Origin: Haliclystus octoradiatus
Lineage: Eukaryota; Cnidaria; Staurozoa; Stauromedusae; Haliclystidae
NCBI GenBank assembly: GCA_916610825.1
Contig: OU744447.1
Location: 4,514,146-4,578,145 of the forward strand
DNA length: 64,000 bases
Reading direction: 5' to 3'
The notes under the pieces are model-generated. The model saw only the letters and a program-made list of their open reading frames with translations. It did not search any database and was not told the origin of the DNA. The translations under genes and the position numbers were made by a program. This document shows, piece by piece, positions 1 to 11,098 of this stretch; positions within the stretch are counted from its first letter, which is position 1, and each line of letters starts with the position of its first letter.

Positions 1-121
1 TCCCATGATTTGATTTGTTACCGCCATCTTCTAGTTACAACTTACAAAATGTTTCTAATTCGAAGCTCATTTTAATATTTTGGAATTGATTACCAAGTAT
101 TCACTCCTGGATCCTGTATTG

Positions 122-541
122 ATGGATCATCAAAGACAATTTTCATCTCCATTTGGGGTAAGACCACCATTTAGACCTTCCAATGAATGGCCACCACTGT
201 ACCAAGAGCAAGACCGGCATTACCATCAAGGGCAAGAGCGTGGTTTACCTCCTCCACATTCAAGCCAATTTGCAACGAGAGAACCGACAATGCCTTCTAT
301 ATACGACCGTCCTGCTCTCTCAAACTATGCGCCTGTAGAACAACAGAATGCAAGTCATTATAATTCAGCCATTTCTCATCCATCTAATGTTCAATCAAAG
401 CGAATTGTAATTGACACTTATGGAAGTGATCTTTATATGGATGTAGATTCGTCTGAGTTAGTCGGTTGCCCCCGTCATGAAAATGGATTTGAATACATGT
501 GGGCTGGATGCCGAGTAACACATGGAGCATACAGTGGCAAG
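122..541 (+). CDS. HNRNPUL1-like: hnRNP U-like protein (HNRNPUL1-type), 5' coding exon
   Basis: This exon encodes the N-terminal 140 residues of an RNA-binding hnRNP U family protein. The first in-frame ATG is at 122; the frame is open back to a stop at 56-58, so an exon further upstream outside the window is possible. The first 105 residues are rich in Pro, Gln, His and Tyr and show no SAP domain, which vertebrate members carry at the N-terminus. The last part (FEYMWAGCRVTHGAYSGK) is the start of the SPRY domain. The exon ends in phase 0 at AAG|GTTGGT (541|542), and joining to 6689 continues the family sequence as GK-VCFE. The joined protein is 674 aa. The family call is firm; the true start and exact orthology are inferred. 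Confidence 0.85.
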
Positions 542-1170
542 GTTGGTAGCCTAAATAATCGTTTAACAATCTCATTAATCATTCATCGTGCCTTTGAATT
601 TCGACATGCTCACATTTGACAATGCTGTATCTGTATTGAATGGCAAAAATAATTTTTTGCAAAAATGTTGCATTTATTTCGCCTTCCAATGCACCATTGA
701 AAATTGTGAAAATGCGACATTAATTCAGCTACCATACAGCAGGGCTGCCTCCGGTATAATATGGTAAGTCTGTTTAACCCCTATTTTCTTGAGTAGCATT
801 TTGTATGTCCGCATTGAAGGCAATAACCGATCAGCACCAGTGTCCTTTTACAAATACTTTGTGGGCATCCTTTTCTTTAACTGGCCTCTAGACTGTAGAG
901 TTTGCTGTTTGTAGCTAAGATCATAACGCAGAACAGGAATTTAAATGTTGATTTGGGCCTTTTCTGGCCGCACAATTTGTCTTGCTCCTACAATTTTTTA
1001 TACTCTTTCAACAAATTCCCACCGCAGAACAAGAAATCTGACAAAAACGGTGCATCTAGCTGCACTAACGTTTTATTCAAAATATAACTTAACTGCGGAA
1101 ATTGCAAACTACTGTAGGCTACTCTGCTGTCTGGGCCACCCGGTTGATGCTACATCTTTCACTGCGTTGT

Positions 1171-1245
1171 AATCATCATCATCATCATCATTTATTCAGG
1201 ACCTGATAAGTTCACATAGAACTTTTTTTCATATGACTGATTCAT
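1171..1245 (-). repeat. 3' end of a non-LTR retrotransposon with (ATG)n tail
   Basis: Read on the minus strand it ends in CCTGAATAAATGATGATG, a common LINE 3' end with a simple-repeat tail. A related copy on the same strand lies at 56470-56548; the two share about 65-75 bp including the run of Ts (As on the minus strand) next to the tail. No coding remnant is seen beside it. Confidence 0.6.
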
Positions 1246-1596
1246 TTCAGTCACTTGAGAGGTGGTTATCAAGATTTTGTGCAAGATTACATTGTTCTGT
1301 GATCTCGTGAGAGTTTGAATATTTTCGACTATAGACCGACTTCGATTCTAAGTAGTTGTGAACAGGGCCGGATCAATCCGTAAACTGGAAAAGCTAAAAA
1401 AAATCATGGGAAAATTGAGGTATTCTACATTAAACTGGAAAATTGAAAGAAATCAAATTGAATTTCAACTAACAATAGACAATATCAAATATGGTGTCAA
1501 ATGGCGTGGCATATCATCAATGGAGTTGAATTATAGTAATGTCAATAATGTTATATGTCCAATCATATATATTGGTGATTGACAGTCACCTTTTAA

Positions 1597-2401
1597 AGTG
1601 GGAATAAACCCCCAGACTATCTTTACATATGTAGTAGAACCCGACGTGAAAAAAACAATGGCGTAATTTTTTTTTCGATCTGGAAATTATTTCTTGGTGA
1701 AAAACGTCTTCAAAGTGGTGTTTTGACCCAAATGTCGCTGAGAAAAAAAAGGGATTGGATCTAGCTTTATGACGACAAAGTCACAAGTCGTGCGGTTTGT
1801 CTAACAGACTTAAGAATGGGCTGATCACGCTATTTCGAAGGGCACGTGTCTACTAATTAAGATTTGAGAAGTACTGCGGTCACCCAGAATACGTAACTAA
1901 TATGTGTCACTAGACTAGTCACAAAGGAACACTCGCACCGCCTGACATTTGTGTCAATCCGCAATCTATATCAGATTAATCGCGCTTAATGACGCTACGA
2001 GAAATTATTTCGACTGAGCGTTTCAATAGATTTTTTTCTGCTCCTGAAATCACAAATTGTATCTTTTTTACGTAATTCGCGAGTTTATATGTTTGTTCAT
2101 GGCTCAGCCTTGTCAGAAAATGTTTTTGTGTGACTTCTCGGAGCTAGGTCACCTCAAAGATAACGTCGCTTGATCAGCCCACTCTTAAGTCTGTTAGACA
2201 AACCGCACGACTTGTGACTTTGTCGTCATAAAGCTAGATCCAATCCCTTTTTTTTCTCAGCGACATTTGGGTCAAAACACCACTTTGAAGACGTTTTTCA
2301 CCAAGAAATAATTTCCAGATCGAAAAAAAAATTACGCCATTGTTTTTTTCACGTTGGGTTCTACTACATATGTAAAGATAGTCTGGGGGTTTATTCCCAT
2401 T
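1597..2401. mobile_element. TTAA-flanked MITE with 234-bp inverted arms
   Basis: The arms at 1597-1830 and 2168-2401 are near-perfect inverted repeats of equal length around a 337-bp centre. The ends read AGTGGGAATAAAC and, on the other strand, AATGGGAATAAAC, and each is bordered by TTAA (1593-1596 and 2402-2405). TTAA target duplications are known for piggyBac and Kolobok-type transposons, so this is probably a non-autonomous member of such a group. It has no ORF. The low arm divergence suggests either a young insertion or arm homogenisation. Confidence 0.85.
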
Positions 2402-2434
2402 TTAAGCGCTAGTGCTTGTTGATTGAGGGACATA

Positions 2435-2586
2435 CAGTCAAACCTGTTGTAACGATCACCTCTATACAGCGGTCACCTGTCTATAGTGGTCATTTTTGCA
2501 ATTTCTAAAATAGTAATTTGCTATTGAATTGAACCTTTGCAATTTATCTACCTCTTGTAGCTGGCCGTTATATACAGGTTTAACTG
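2435..2586. mobile_element. Short TA-flanked MITE (mariner/pogo-like ends)
   Basis: The ends CAGTCAAACCTGT and CAGTTAAACCTGT (opposite strand) form inverted repeats of about 22 bp, each bordered by TA. CAGT-type ends with a TA duplication fit the Tc1/mariner/pogo superfamily. The element is 152 bp and has no coding capacity. Confidence 0.7.
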
Positions 2587-2616
2587 TAACAAATATACAG
2601 ACAGACAAAGAACATA

Positions 2617-2729
2617 TGTGCACTCACAAGGAATCAAACCGATGCCTGCACAAGGAATCAAATGTCTGCACAAGGAATCAAATGTCTGCACGATGTGCCG
2701 TCACTCTCCCACTGAGCTACCAGTGCACA
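2617..2729 (-). repeat. tRNA-like sequence with a triplicated B-box segment
   Basis: On the minus strand the ends TGTGCACT and AGTGCACA pair like an acceptor stem. An A-box-like GGTAGCTCAGTGGGAGAG follows the first, and GGTTTGATTCC is B-box-like. Between them a segment of about 20 bp containing TTGATTCCTTGTG occurs three times in tandem. The extra copies rule out a normal tRNA fold, so this is a tRNA pseudogene or SINE head rather than a working tRNA. Confidence 0.5.
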
Positions 2730-2958
2730 CAGTAATTTTGCAGTGTAAAAAATCATTGATGACCTTTTTACTGGGCGTTTTTAATAAATAAGATCTACAT
2801 TCAGAAGGAACAGAACATATTATAAATAATAAACTATTCTATTGTTAGGCTACAGAGAAAAATGCGAAGGAAATAAAAGTTATTGCGTGATTTATGGATT
2901 CACGATTTCTTGATCAATCCATGAAAACATAATTGATTAATCAAACCCACCACGAACA

Positions 2959-3082
2959 TACCCCCCCCCCCCCGCAAAAAACAGTTTAGGAGTTAATGAA
3001 CTGTTTATGAACGTTAAATCGCCCCTTTCATGAACTGTTCGTGAACTGCTCATGAACTCCTTAACTGTTTTTTGCAGATGAT
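2959..3082. repeat. Foldback repeat, copy 1 (ATGAACTGTTCATGAAC family)
   Basis: An imperfect palindrome whose arms hold GCAAAAAACAGTTTAGGAG and, inverted, CTCCTTAACTGTTTTTTGC, with repeated TGAACTGTT units between. It is related to 4505-4686. A run of 13 Cs marks its left edge. Confidence 0.65.
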
Positions 3083-3262
3083 AGTGGCATTTTTGTTGCT
3101 TAATATAACATTTGAAAAATATTGTTTTCATCGTAAAGTTATGTAATTGTAGACAATATCAATTAGGTCTACAGTTTCAACGCATTTCAGGGATGGGTTG
3201 GCTGTCACATATTTAATGTAGCTTACAGTTCAATGGCTTGTGTACGAGACCCAAGTTTTATA

Positions 3263-4126
3263 TAGGGATGCACCGAAACGTCGTTTCGGCCGTCACCGAA
3301 ATAATACAGTTTGGTTTTTTTTAGCCGAAATTCCGGTCGAAATTTCGGTTTCATTTCGGCCGATTTTTGTCCTCTTGTTTTGAATATTTCAAACTAAATC
3401 TGAGTTAAAATCATATGTTATATGTTACATGTATGTTATATGTTAAAGTTATATGTTACATTATAATGCAAAATGTTTTTGAAAACAAGGTAAGTAACTA
3501 GCAACACAAGATAAATAATGATGCTTTTCCTGGTGACTTTTAGATCATGTGTTCAGATCATGCCATGACAAACAATGCAATTTATTTCTCCTCGATTTAC
3601 TCAGGTATTTTCTTTTGCCTTGTGAAGAAATCCATTATAAATAACATTTGTTTTCACTGAGAACAATAAATAAACAATTGAATCAATCCACTTGTTTTTC
3701 ACATCATTGATTTAATTCTATTGGAGAAAACAATACTCTCAAGTGTTATATATTAGTCAAAAATAAATACATCCAGACATAATTTTACGAAAAACAATCA
3801 TGGCCAAACTTTTTTGAGTACATGGTCAGGGGAATGTTTGAAAGCGAGGATGACTTGAAAATGAGGCAAAATGTCATGATGACTGCGATCGGCGAAAATC
3901 CTTTGTTATTTTCCTATCGAAGACTTTATGGTGCATTGAAAGAAATATAGAATCAAACATTGTCTTGATTTAGTTAACCAAATATGATTATTGGCTACAT
4001 TTTACTTGTTCAAAAAAAGCTGGCCGGAATAACCGAAACAGCCGAAACCAAAATGAACCAAAATTTCGGCCAAGAGGCCGAAAAACTGGAAAAATTTAGG
4101 CCGAATCGAATTTCGGTGCATCCCTA
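3263..4126. mobile_element. Non-autonomous hAT element
   Basis: Both ends begin TAGGGATGCACCGAA reading inward, and both subterminal regions are rich in CCGAAA/TTTCGG repeats. The 8 bp on each side are identical (GTTTTATA at 3255-3262 and 4127-4134), the target-duplication length of hAT transposons. The 864-bp body has no meaningful ORF, so it would depend on a transposase made elsewhere. Confidence 0.93.
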
Positions 4127-4504
4127 GTTTTATATATATATATAATTTCATCAGTACTGCTCAGTGAGCGAACAAGGAACTGACTTCAGTATATAACCTA
4201 AGTCAAGATGAGTTATCAGTGTGGTGAAAAAATTCATCACATGAAAAAAACATCTGTGCCATACCAGAGTGCTCAAACTACCGAAGTAGTGGGCAATGCA
4301 TAATGCAAATAGTATAGACACATCCCGAGTCGATAGTGCTCAAAATTGCGAATATATATATAATTATAATTGCGAATTATATATAATTATATATATATAA
4401 TTGCGAATGTATATATATACAATTTATAAGCGAATTCAGAATAATGTGTTAACAAATTGGATTAAATAAATAATTAGTTTAATCATATTTCATCAATGAA
4501 ACCA

Positions 4505-4686
4505 TACCCCTGCGAAAACAGTTCAGGAGTTCATGAACAGTTCATGAACGTTAAATGGCCCCAAATTTTCATGAACTGTTCATGAACTGTTCATGAACTG
4601 TCTGTGAGGGTTCAGTTCAGGAAAATTGGAGCCATTTAACGTTCATGAACTGTTCATGTACTCCTGGACTGTTTTTCGCAGAGGTA
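4505..4686. repeat. Foldback repeat, copy 2 (ATGAACTGTTCATGAAC family)
   Basis: Arms of about 60 bp pair: the left begins TACCCCTGCGAAAACAG, the right inverted reads TACCTCTGCGAAAAACAG, and both continue through AGGAGT(T/A)CATGAAC and GTTAAATGG. The centre repeats TTCATGAACTG. It is better preserved than copy 1, which lies about 1.5 kb upstream in the same intron. Confidence 0.75.
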
Positions 4687-6688
4687 GGGTTGGTGATCTA
4701 GTGTGTGATTTTCCGTCCATCAAAAATAACACCTATATAAATTATTTACACACTTTCACAACACATCAATATAGTTGACTCATAAAAAATAAAAAAATAA
4801 AAATGTTTACCTTAATAAGCGATTTGATTACTTTGCCAAGTTTTTAAGATAAACAGGCTAAACAGCTAAATAATTTTTGGGAAATAAGCATTTGAAAAAG
4901 TGAAAATTTCAAATCTTGAAAAACAGAGAATGACAGTTATGTGACGTCATACTGTAAAAATTACAACAACAGAGCACGATAAGATCACCACAACCTGTCG
5001 AGCAATCATCCGTAAGAACAAGATATTCGAAAGTCGAAGTCCTGTTGTTGTTATGAATTTCGGGGATTGTATGCAGGCTAACAGTTCAGTTGATTAACTC
5101 TGCTTATAGCCATTTACAACATGTTTGTTGCTGATATTTATAATTTTGTATTTGGCAGCTGCGCGCTTCTGCAATTATACATATACCTGCTACTAGACTA
5201 ACAGCGCCTTCGAATTGAGTTAATGAAAGAAGTCAATTACGACGATTGCCTGTATATATGCTATGAGGCATTTTAGGTAGTTGTTTATTCTACTTGATTG
5301 AAAAGTTTGTTGATTGTTGACAGGAAATCAAAAAATGTTGTTTTTAATATGTTTCAGGGATTTTTTTATTGTATTTGTGAAAGTTTTGATTTTTTGTTTG
5401 TGATTTGTGCCCAGCATTAAAGGTGTGCAAATCTACAAATCTACAATCTATGTAGTAGTATAGTCCCATAATAAAAAACAATTGATCTTATGGACACATT
5501 GACTATCAAATAAGTTTTTTTTCAAATTTATGATAAAAATCTTCAGATCAGATTTGCTACGATTAAATTCAGGTCTGATTCGGATTTCAGTTAATTTGTA
5601 CGCATGGTCAGTTTCCGGATATTCCAATCAATTTACACCTCTACCGGGCACCCCTATTTCTTTGCCTTTTTGATTGAATGAGGACGATTCATATGTTCAT
5701 ATAGTCAAATCCAACCACTGCCCCTCAAAAGTTAATAACCGGCCATGCTGTCTTTTGAGCTTATGTGTGTTTATTATCAAATATAACACACACCTGCAAT
5801 CATTAAGGAAAATTAAGACACAGAACGTGCTTAGTGAAATAAGAGAAATTTTGAAATAATGTCTTCCATAAAAATCGAGTGTCTGTGCTATTGGACTGCG
5901 CGCCACAGAACTAAAACGGCAGGTTTCTCCGGGAAACTTGAAAATCACATAGCCTACAAATATGTTCATAAAATGTGCTAAACAATTCCCTATTCCTTGT
6001 TAATGTTTCAATTAAATTTTATGGTCAACCCTTCTAAAAATCCAATTTATATTTCATGATTCGCGGTCAAAGCCTTCTTATCGTTATAGAAAATGCTACA
6101 TATGAGCTTCATGGTATTTGATTCTTTTCTTCTCCCAAGATATTGAATGACAAATTTATAGAAGCATGACGAAAACACGAAATGTATGAATTAAGAGGGG
6201 TCTGACCGTGAAATGATTTACAAATTCATCGTTGGTGAGCTCAACAATAAAATGTGACTAAAACAAGAAACGGGAAAGTATCAATGGTATTTTATGAACA
6301 TTTTGAGTTCGGTCTATATATTTGTTTTATGAAAAATTGTTACTGTATATATATAGTTTACTTTCCTAAATTATTATTTTTTACGAAAATGTTTTAGTGT
6401 GATTTATGTGGACGTTCAAAACTCTTCTGTTGTTATCAAGCCTTCAATAGGCTAATCGAATCTTAGCCAAATCTATCCTTTCGAACAAAATTGTCTTATT
6501 TTGCCATTCTTTGTGCAAAAATATAACAAACTAAATCAACCAGTCTTTTGGAACCAGGCTGGTTTTGATTATTTTGAACTTTTTATAATTAACTGATTAT
6601 GACTGAATATAACTTAAATAATGCATGCTTAATAAATACAACTTTCCAGTGTAAACAATATTGAAATTGATTTCCTTTTGACTTTTAG

Positions 6689-8293
6689 GTATGTTTTGAA
6701 TGCCACATTCTAGAAGCACTTCCAGTTAACATGCCAAAGACTGAAACTACCCCCAACGTATTAAGAGTCGGGTGGTCTGCTGAAAGTTCATCGATTCAAT
6801 TAGGAGAAGATCAATGGTCGTATGGCTATGGTGGTACAGGCAAGGCATCGACAAATAATAAATTTCTTAATTATGGACAACGATTCGGTGCAGGTGACGT
6901 AGTAACATGTTATGCTGATTTGGAAGCATCTCCAAAGGTACTATTTTATGCTGTCAATGGAGTTTATCTTGGTGTGGCATTTACTCTTGAACCAGACATC
7001 CAAGGAAGAATCCTCTTTCCACATGTATCTGTAAAAAATATGAAATTTAGATTAAATTTCGGCGAGTTTCGTGAAACATTCTCTTTAATTCCTGGATTTA
7101 CAATGCTAGGACATTGCCCAGAACACTCTCTACAACATTCGATATATGGTCCAGCTGATCAAAGGGACGCTGAAGTACTAATGATGGTCGGTTTGCCTGC
7201 TGCAGGTAAATCTTACTGGGCTGAAAACTATACAAAAAGTCACCCTGAAAAGAAATACTGTATATTAGGTACAAATAATATATTAGAACGAATGCGAATC
7301 ATGAAATTGGCACGTAAGCGTAACTATCATGGAAGATGGGAAGCATTGATTAAACAAGCAACTGGTATATTAAATCAATTATTAAAGATTGCAGAAAAAA
7401 GGATTCGAAATTATATTATCGACCAAACGAATGTTTATGCTTCTGCTCGTTCTCGTAAAATGCGTCCATTTCATGGGTATCATCGTATCGCTGTTGTTGT
7501 TATTAATGATAATCTTACGTTGCAGCAGCATACTGCAAAAAGAGAAAAAGAAGAAGGTAAACTTGTTCCTATTGCAGCTGTTATGGATATGAAACAAAAT
7601 TTTTCTTTACCACAAACTGGAGAATCTTTTAATGACATTTGGTATGTTGATTTCAACGAGGAACAAGCTTGTCAACTTATCAAACAATTCAACGAGGAAG
7701 GAAGACAACATTGTCAATCAATTAGTGGTAACTCATCATCCAATAATAATAAAAATAGGAACCCTGTTCAACATAATTCTCCTCGTATGCCTCTGTCTTC
7801 ATCATACCAAGGAAATCATCAATTGCACAGTATACCTGGACAAAATATCAGACCAAAAATTCCTAATGATCAACATCACCCGCGACCTAAGCAAAGAGGA
7901 AGGAGACGCCGTAACACCAAACCTTATAGTCAAGACCATCAACAAAAAGACCATACACCGAGACCACTAGTACAAATGGCAGTGCCCCCAATGAGATACC
8001 CAGCTCAAAACAAACAATTAGATTTGCATGTTCCTAAACCTGCACCAATGCAAATGGGAGCACAACTGATGAGATACCCAAATCAAGATCATGTATTACC
8101 TTATCAAGCTTACGCTGAATATCCACAAGATTATGCAGGACCTGAAGGTCATGTATTACCACCTCGGATGCCTTATGTTGATCAATATCGTCCTCGTTTT
8201 GAACCTGTTCATCAATTACCTATCAGACATATGGCACCACGTGTTCCACACCCTCATCACAATGCATCCTTTAGACCACATGGGAGATATTAG
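6689..8293 (+). CDS. HNRNPUL1-like: hnRNP U-like protein (HNRNPUL1-type), 3' coding exon
   Basis: This exon adds 534 residues after the acceptor TTTTAG|GTATGT. It completes the SPRY domain (total residues about 130-272; VGWS, SYGYGG, FPHVS) and then carries the P-loop NTPase/kinase-like domain: Walker A GLPAAGKS near residue 308, ILGTN, the block NYHGRWEALIKQAT, IIDQTNVY near 382 and RKMRPF. The block order and wording are closest to HNRNPUL1. In known members the protein binds RNA and acts in nuclear mRNA processing and export. The tail is Pro/Gln/His-rich with a basic patch (KQRGRRRRNTK) and repeated MRYP units, and it lacks the RGG boxes typical of vertebrate relatives. The stop TAG is followed by a poly(A) signal 88 bp downstream. 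Confidence 0.92.
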   Translation, partial: VCFECHILEALPVNMPKTETTPNVLRVGWSAESSSIQLGEDQWSYGYGGTGKASTNNKFLNYGQRFGAGDVVTCYADLEASPKVLFYAVNGVYLGVAFTLEPDIQGRILFPHVSVKNMKFRLNFGEFRETFSLIPGFTMLGHCPEHSLQHSIYGPADQRDAEVLMMVGLPAAGKSYWAENYTKSHPEKKYCILGTNNILERMRIMKLARKRNYHGRWEALIKQATGILNQLLKIAEKRIRNYIIDQTNVYASARSRKMRPFHGYHRIAVVVINDNLTLQQHTAKREKEEGKLVPIAAVMDMKQNFSLPQTGESFNDIWYVDFNEEQACQLIKQFNEEGRQHCQSISGNSSSNNNKNRNPVQHNSPRMPLSSSYQGNHQLHSIPGQNIRPKIPNDQHHPRPKQRGRRRRNTKPYSQDHQQKDHTPRPLVQMAVPPMRYPAQNKQLDLHVPKPAPMQMGAQLMRYPNQDHVLPYQAYAEYPQDYAGPEGHVLPPRMPYVDQYRPRFEPVHQLPIRHMAPRVPHPHHNASFRPHGRY

Positions 8294-8380
8294 ACTTACC
8301 TAATACATTAAATCTTCTTCATAATGAATCTGTCCCGGCACCTTTATATATCTCTACTACAGAAATGTTAATTTTAGCCA

Positions 8381-8386
8381 AATAAA
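8381..8386 (+). terminator. Poly(A) signal AATAAA of the hnRNP U-like gene
   Basis: A canonical hexamer 88 bp after the TAG stop, giving a short 3' UTR. Confidence 0.6.
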
Positions 8387-8399
8387 ATACAATTGCATA

Positions 8400-9549
8400 A
8401 TGTTTTAACGCGTTGATAAATTCTTGATACAGTAGCTTTTAATGCCTTACTTCTTAGAACTAGCACTTAAATGCATTCTGTGGTAAGCGAGTAATTTACA
8501 GATTCGTTTTTAGTTTGCTGTCAATGTAGTAAAGTTCCTGTTTTTAACACCTCAGTTGTACTATTTTTATGTAGACTATTACAACATTATATATGTAGAA
8601 TGTAGATACTTTGATATTACTGAATATTATATAGTTAGAATTAGCTATGAATTATGTTGTGATAAACACTTTTTAGTAGACATTTTCATTGAATAGAACT
8701 TATGTTATTGTTAATTGATCTTTTTTCTTCCCCTGTTCTACTGTCAGGGGCGTTCCTAGTGTGGGGTTATTAGGGGGCGTGACACACCCTTGATGACTTG
8801 GTCAGTCGGCAAATTTTCCTTGAAACGTCTCCAGTCGGCAAAGGAGGGAGGAAATTGCAAAGTAATATTGCGATGCTCCATTTCTTAAGAGTAGAAGTAA
8901 GAAAGTTCTTTTAATTCTTGTCTATTTGTTCATGTCCACCCAAATCATGAATACTGTATATAGTGATAATTATCTTAAACTTTTGATGTTTGTTCAGGAC
9001 AGACGAGAGTAATTTTAGGCCTGATTGGATCTCTTAGAAACATGGCCTGAACATTTTTCATCAATACGCTCGAGAAGAGGGTAATTTTTTGCAGACAGTT
9101 CTTTCTCATTTTTTACGGGTATACATATGTCCTTTTTAAAAAATATTTGGAGTATTTTTTGTCATGATCTGAAATATTTCAATGGTCATCCTTTCAAAAA
9201 GTCTATTTGAGCAGCCCCATCAAAGCGGCACAATGAAAATTAACCCTGGGACCCCAAAAAAGGCCTTCCTCATAGATTTTCTTGTAAACATCTATACACA
9301 CTAAAATTTATAACGTGAAAGAATGTAAGGATTGCAAACTGAAATAAATATACCATTGATGGTTGTATATAGTTTGACGTCATAATGTTTGATAATGCCA
9401 TTGTAGAAGCGTGCGTGTTGTTTACGCGTTCACTTATGTACTGTTCAATTAAATCCTATACCCTTTGACCTCTTGTGCGAAAATGCGGGTTTTTAAGAGA
9501 CGTGGATTTAAAGTGAATATGATTAACTATTCAGCTCCACTACAATAGG
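8400..9549. other. Intergenic, no gene seen
   Basis: No convincing ORF. 9090-9250 looks distantly similar to 44990-45130 (TTTGAGCAGCCCC versus TTTGAACAACCCC followed by related sequence), so an old shared repeat is possible. Confidence 0.4.
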
Positions 9550-9778
9550 CCCGGGGGGCGTGCCATTTTTTAAGGCTTGCCTTTCCAGATTCTTGTGAAA
9601 TTTTACGTTGTCAATTTCAGAGATTTTCAAAAATTTCAGAACTTTTTCTTTGTTTTACTCATAAAATCATGCAATTTTAGGGTCTTTATTCTCATTTGTT
9701 GTGACATTTTATGGTTTTCCTCTATTTTTGAAAATGGCACTCCGCCGTCAAAAAGTTATTGATATACCCCCCCCCGGG
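9550..9778. mobile_element. CCCGGGGGG-ended MITE, copy 1
   Basis: The ends read CCCGGGGGGCGTGCC and, on the other strand, CCCGGGGGGG. The flanking 8-mers ACAATAGG (9542-9549) and ACTACAGG (9779-9786) agree at 6 of 8 positions, a decayed 8-bp duplication. The body holds the family's GAACTTTTT and GAAAATGGCA motifs. The small ORF at 9577-9762 lies inside it and is not a gene. Confidence 0.7.
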
Positions 9779-10537
9779 ACTACAGGGCGTGGAAACATTA
9801 TTCTCATATAGATGGGCCTTTCATTGACATACGCTAATTCCCCGTTTATATCCCCTGTTCACATTGTTTTGGCGTTGTGTTATTCACGAACACTTTTTAT
9901 AACAAATATTGCACCATGCCCTTCATGCAAAACATTTTTGAAAGTTACAACAATTTGACGAGACGGAGACAATTTATTTTACATTACATTGTCAATCCAT
10001 ATGATTAAGGTAAATAACAAAATCGTTGTAAGGTTGCAGCCTATGTCGTCATCTCTGTAGAATTTTGGATGCCTTCCCTGAGAAGAATAAATTGATAGCT
10101 ATCTCAGAATATAGCCAAATTAGACATACGAGAAATACGTCTATAGTTGACGAAATGTTTATCGAAACAGATTGGCTTATATACACTCATAGGCTGATCA
10201 TACAGAAGATAAATAAATCATAAATGTGTTTGGATAGGAATATGCTGCAAAAAGTAAGACAGTTATAAGGCATCAGTAAAAAGTCATGTGTTAAATTATC
10301 ATTTTAAAGGATTTTTCCCATTATAATCACGTCTTGCGCAGTGGTTTCCAATTGCTTTTCTATGTTTATACTTCGGACAATATGGTACTCTAGCTATCTA
10401 TATGCGCTCTCCCTTTCTCTTGATTTTTTACTCATCTTAGATAGATAGATGTATATTTCAATCATAACAATGGGTATCTTCTGTGAATCATAACAACAAT
10501 TTTTTTTAAATAAAATTATATTGATTAATTCACATTT
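9779..10537. other. Intergenic, nothing recognised
   Basis: AT-rich, with no ORF, TIR pair or RNA gene found by eye. Confidence 0.4.
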
Positions 10538-10762
10538 AGAATAGACACAAAGATGGGGCAAAAGCCTTCTCCGTTACTCGGAGTTTCACGCGTTTATTTG
10601 TCGTTCATCAGACTGTTGATGAACGCAAAGTAAACGCGTGAAACTCCGATTAATGGAAAAGGCTTTTGCTGTGTCTTTGTGTGTATTCTATATTATGCTC
10701 TGTCGCAACAAACATTGAGCACTCTCACATACATGTGTTCACCTCAAATTATATTATATTAT
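10538..10762 (+). repeat. Hairpin repeat A: type 1 arms plus conserved flank
   Basis: 10538-10690 is an imperfect hairpin with outer arms GAATAGACACAAAGATG and, opposite, the matching CTTTGTGTGTATTC. Inside are CTCGGAGTTTCACGCG and GTTCATCAGAC, with GATGAACGCAAAG on the returning arm. The flank 10691-10762 carries TATGCTCTG ... AACATTGAGCACT ... TACATGTGTTCACC. Copies B and D repeat hairpin and flank together in the opposite orientation, so both parts form one repeat unit. Confidence 0.8.
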
Positions 10763-11098
10763 TAATTCACATTTATAAAATATGCCTGGTGTAAGTTTAT
10801 ACTTGTCAATTAATCCATTATGATTAAGCATTCGTCTCCCATTTATGACATTTGATTACAATTACACATGAAGAATATAATACTAAAACTTTCATTATGC
10901 TAGTTCAGTATTATGTTAAGTAAACTAGTAAAAATTACGAGTCATAAATAAATAATAACAGTAAAAATACAGACACTAAGAATCAGCCGCTTAAATTAAT
11001 GTAAAAAACAAATCTGTAACCATTATATATATTATAACAAATCTTTGTATATCGCTGTTTAAATGTCTATAATAAACTACAAACAAACCCCGGGGGTA

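Larger units (their letters stand above)
542..6688 (+). other. 6.1-kb phase-0 intron of the hnRNP U-like gene, packed with transposons
   Basis: The donor is GTTGGT at 542 and the acceptor TTTTAG ends at 6688. It contains the LINE tail, TTAA MITE, TA-flanked MITE, tRNA-like sequence, two foldback repeats and hAT element listed separately. Nothing is recognised in 4690-6680 apart from AT-rich sequence. The short ORFs at 902-1582 and 5674-5969 look like chance. Confidence 0.8.

Noticed and set aside
1167..1192. ATC repeat considered as a CRISPR-like or coding repeat
   Set aside because: It is the simple-repeat tail of a LINE 3' end, repeated at 56470 with the same neighbouring sequence. No CRISPR array exists in this window.
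4350..4430. AT-rich palindromes as a structured RNA
   Set aside because: They are simple TA/ATAT repeats that pair by composition alone.
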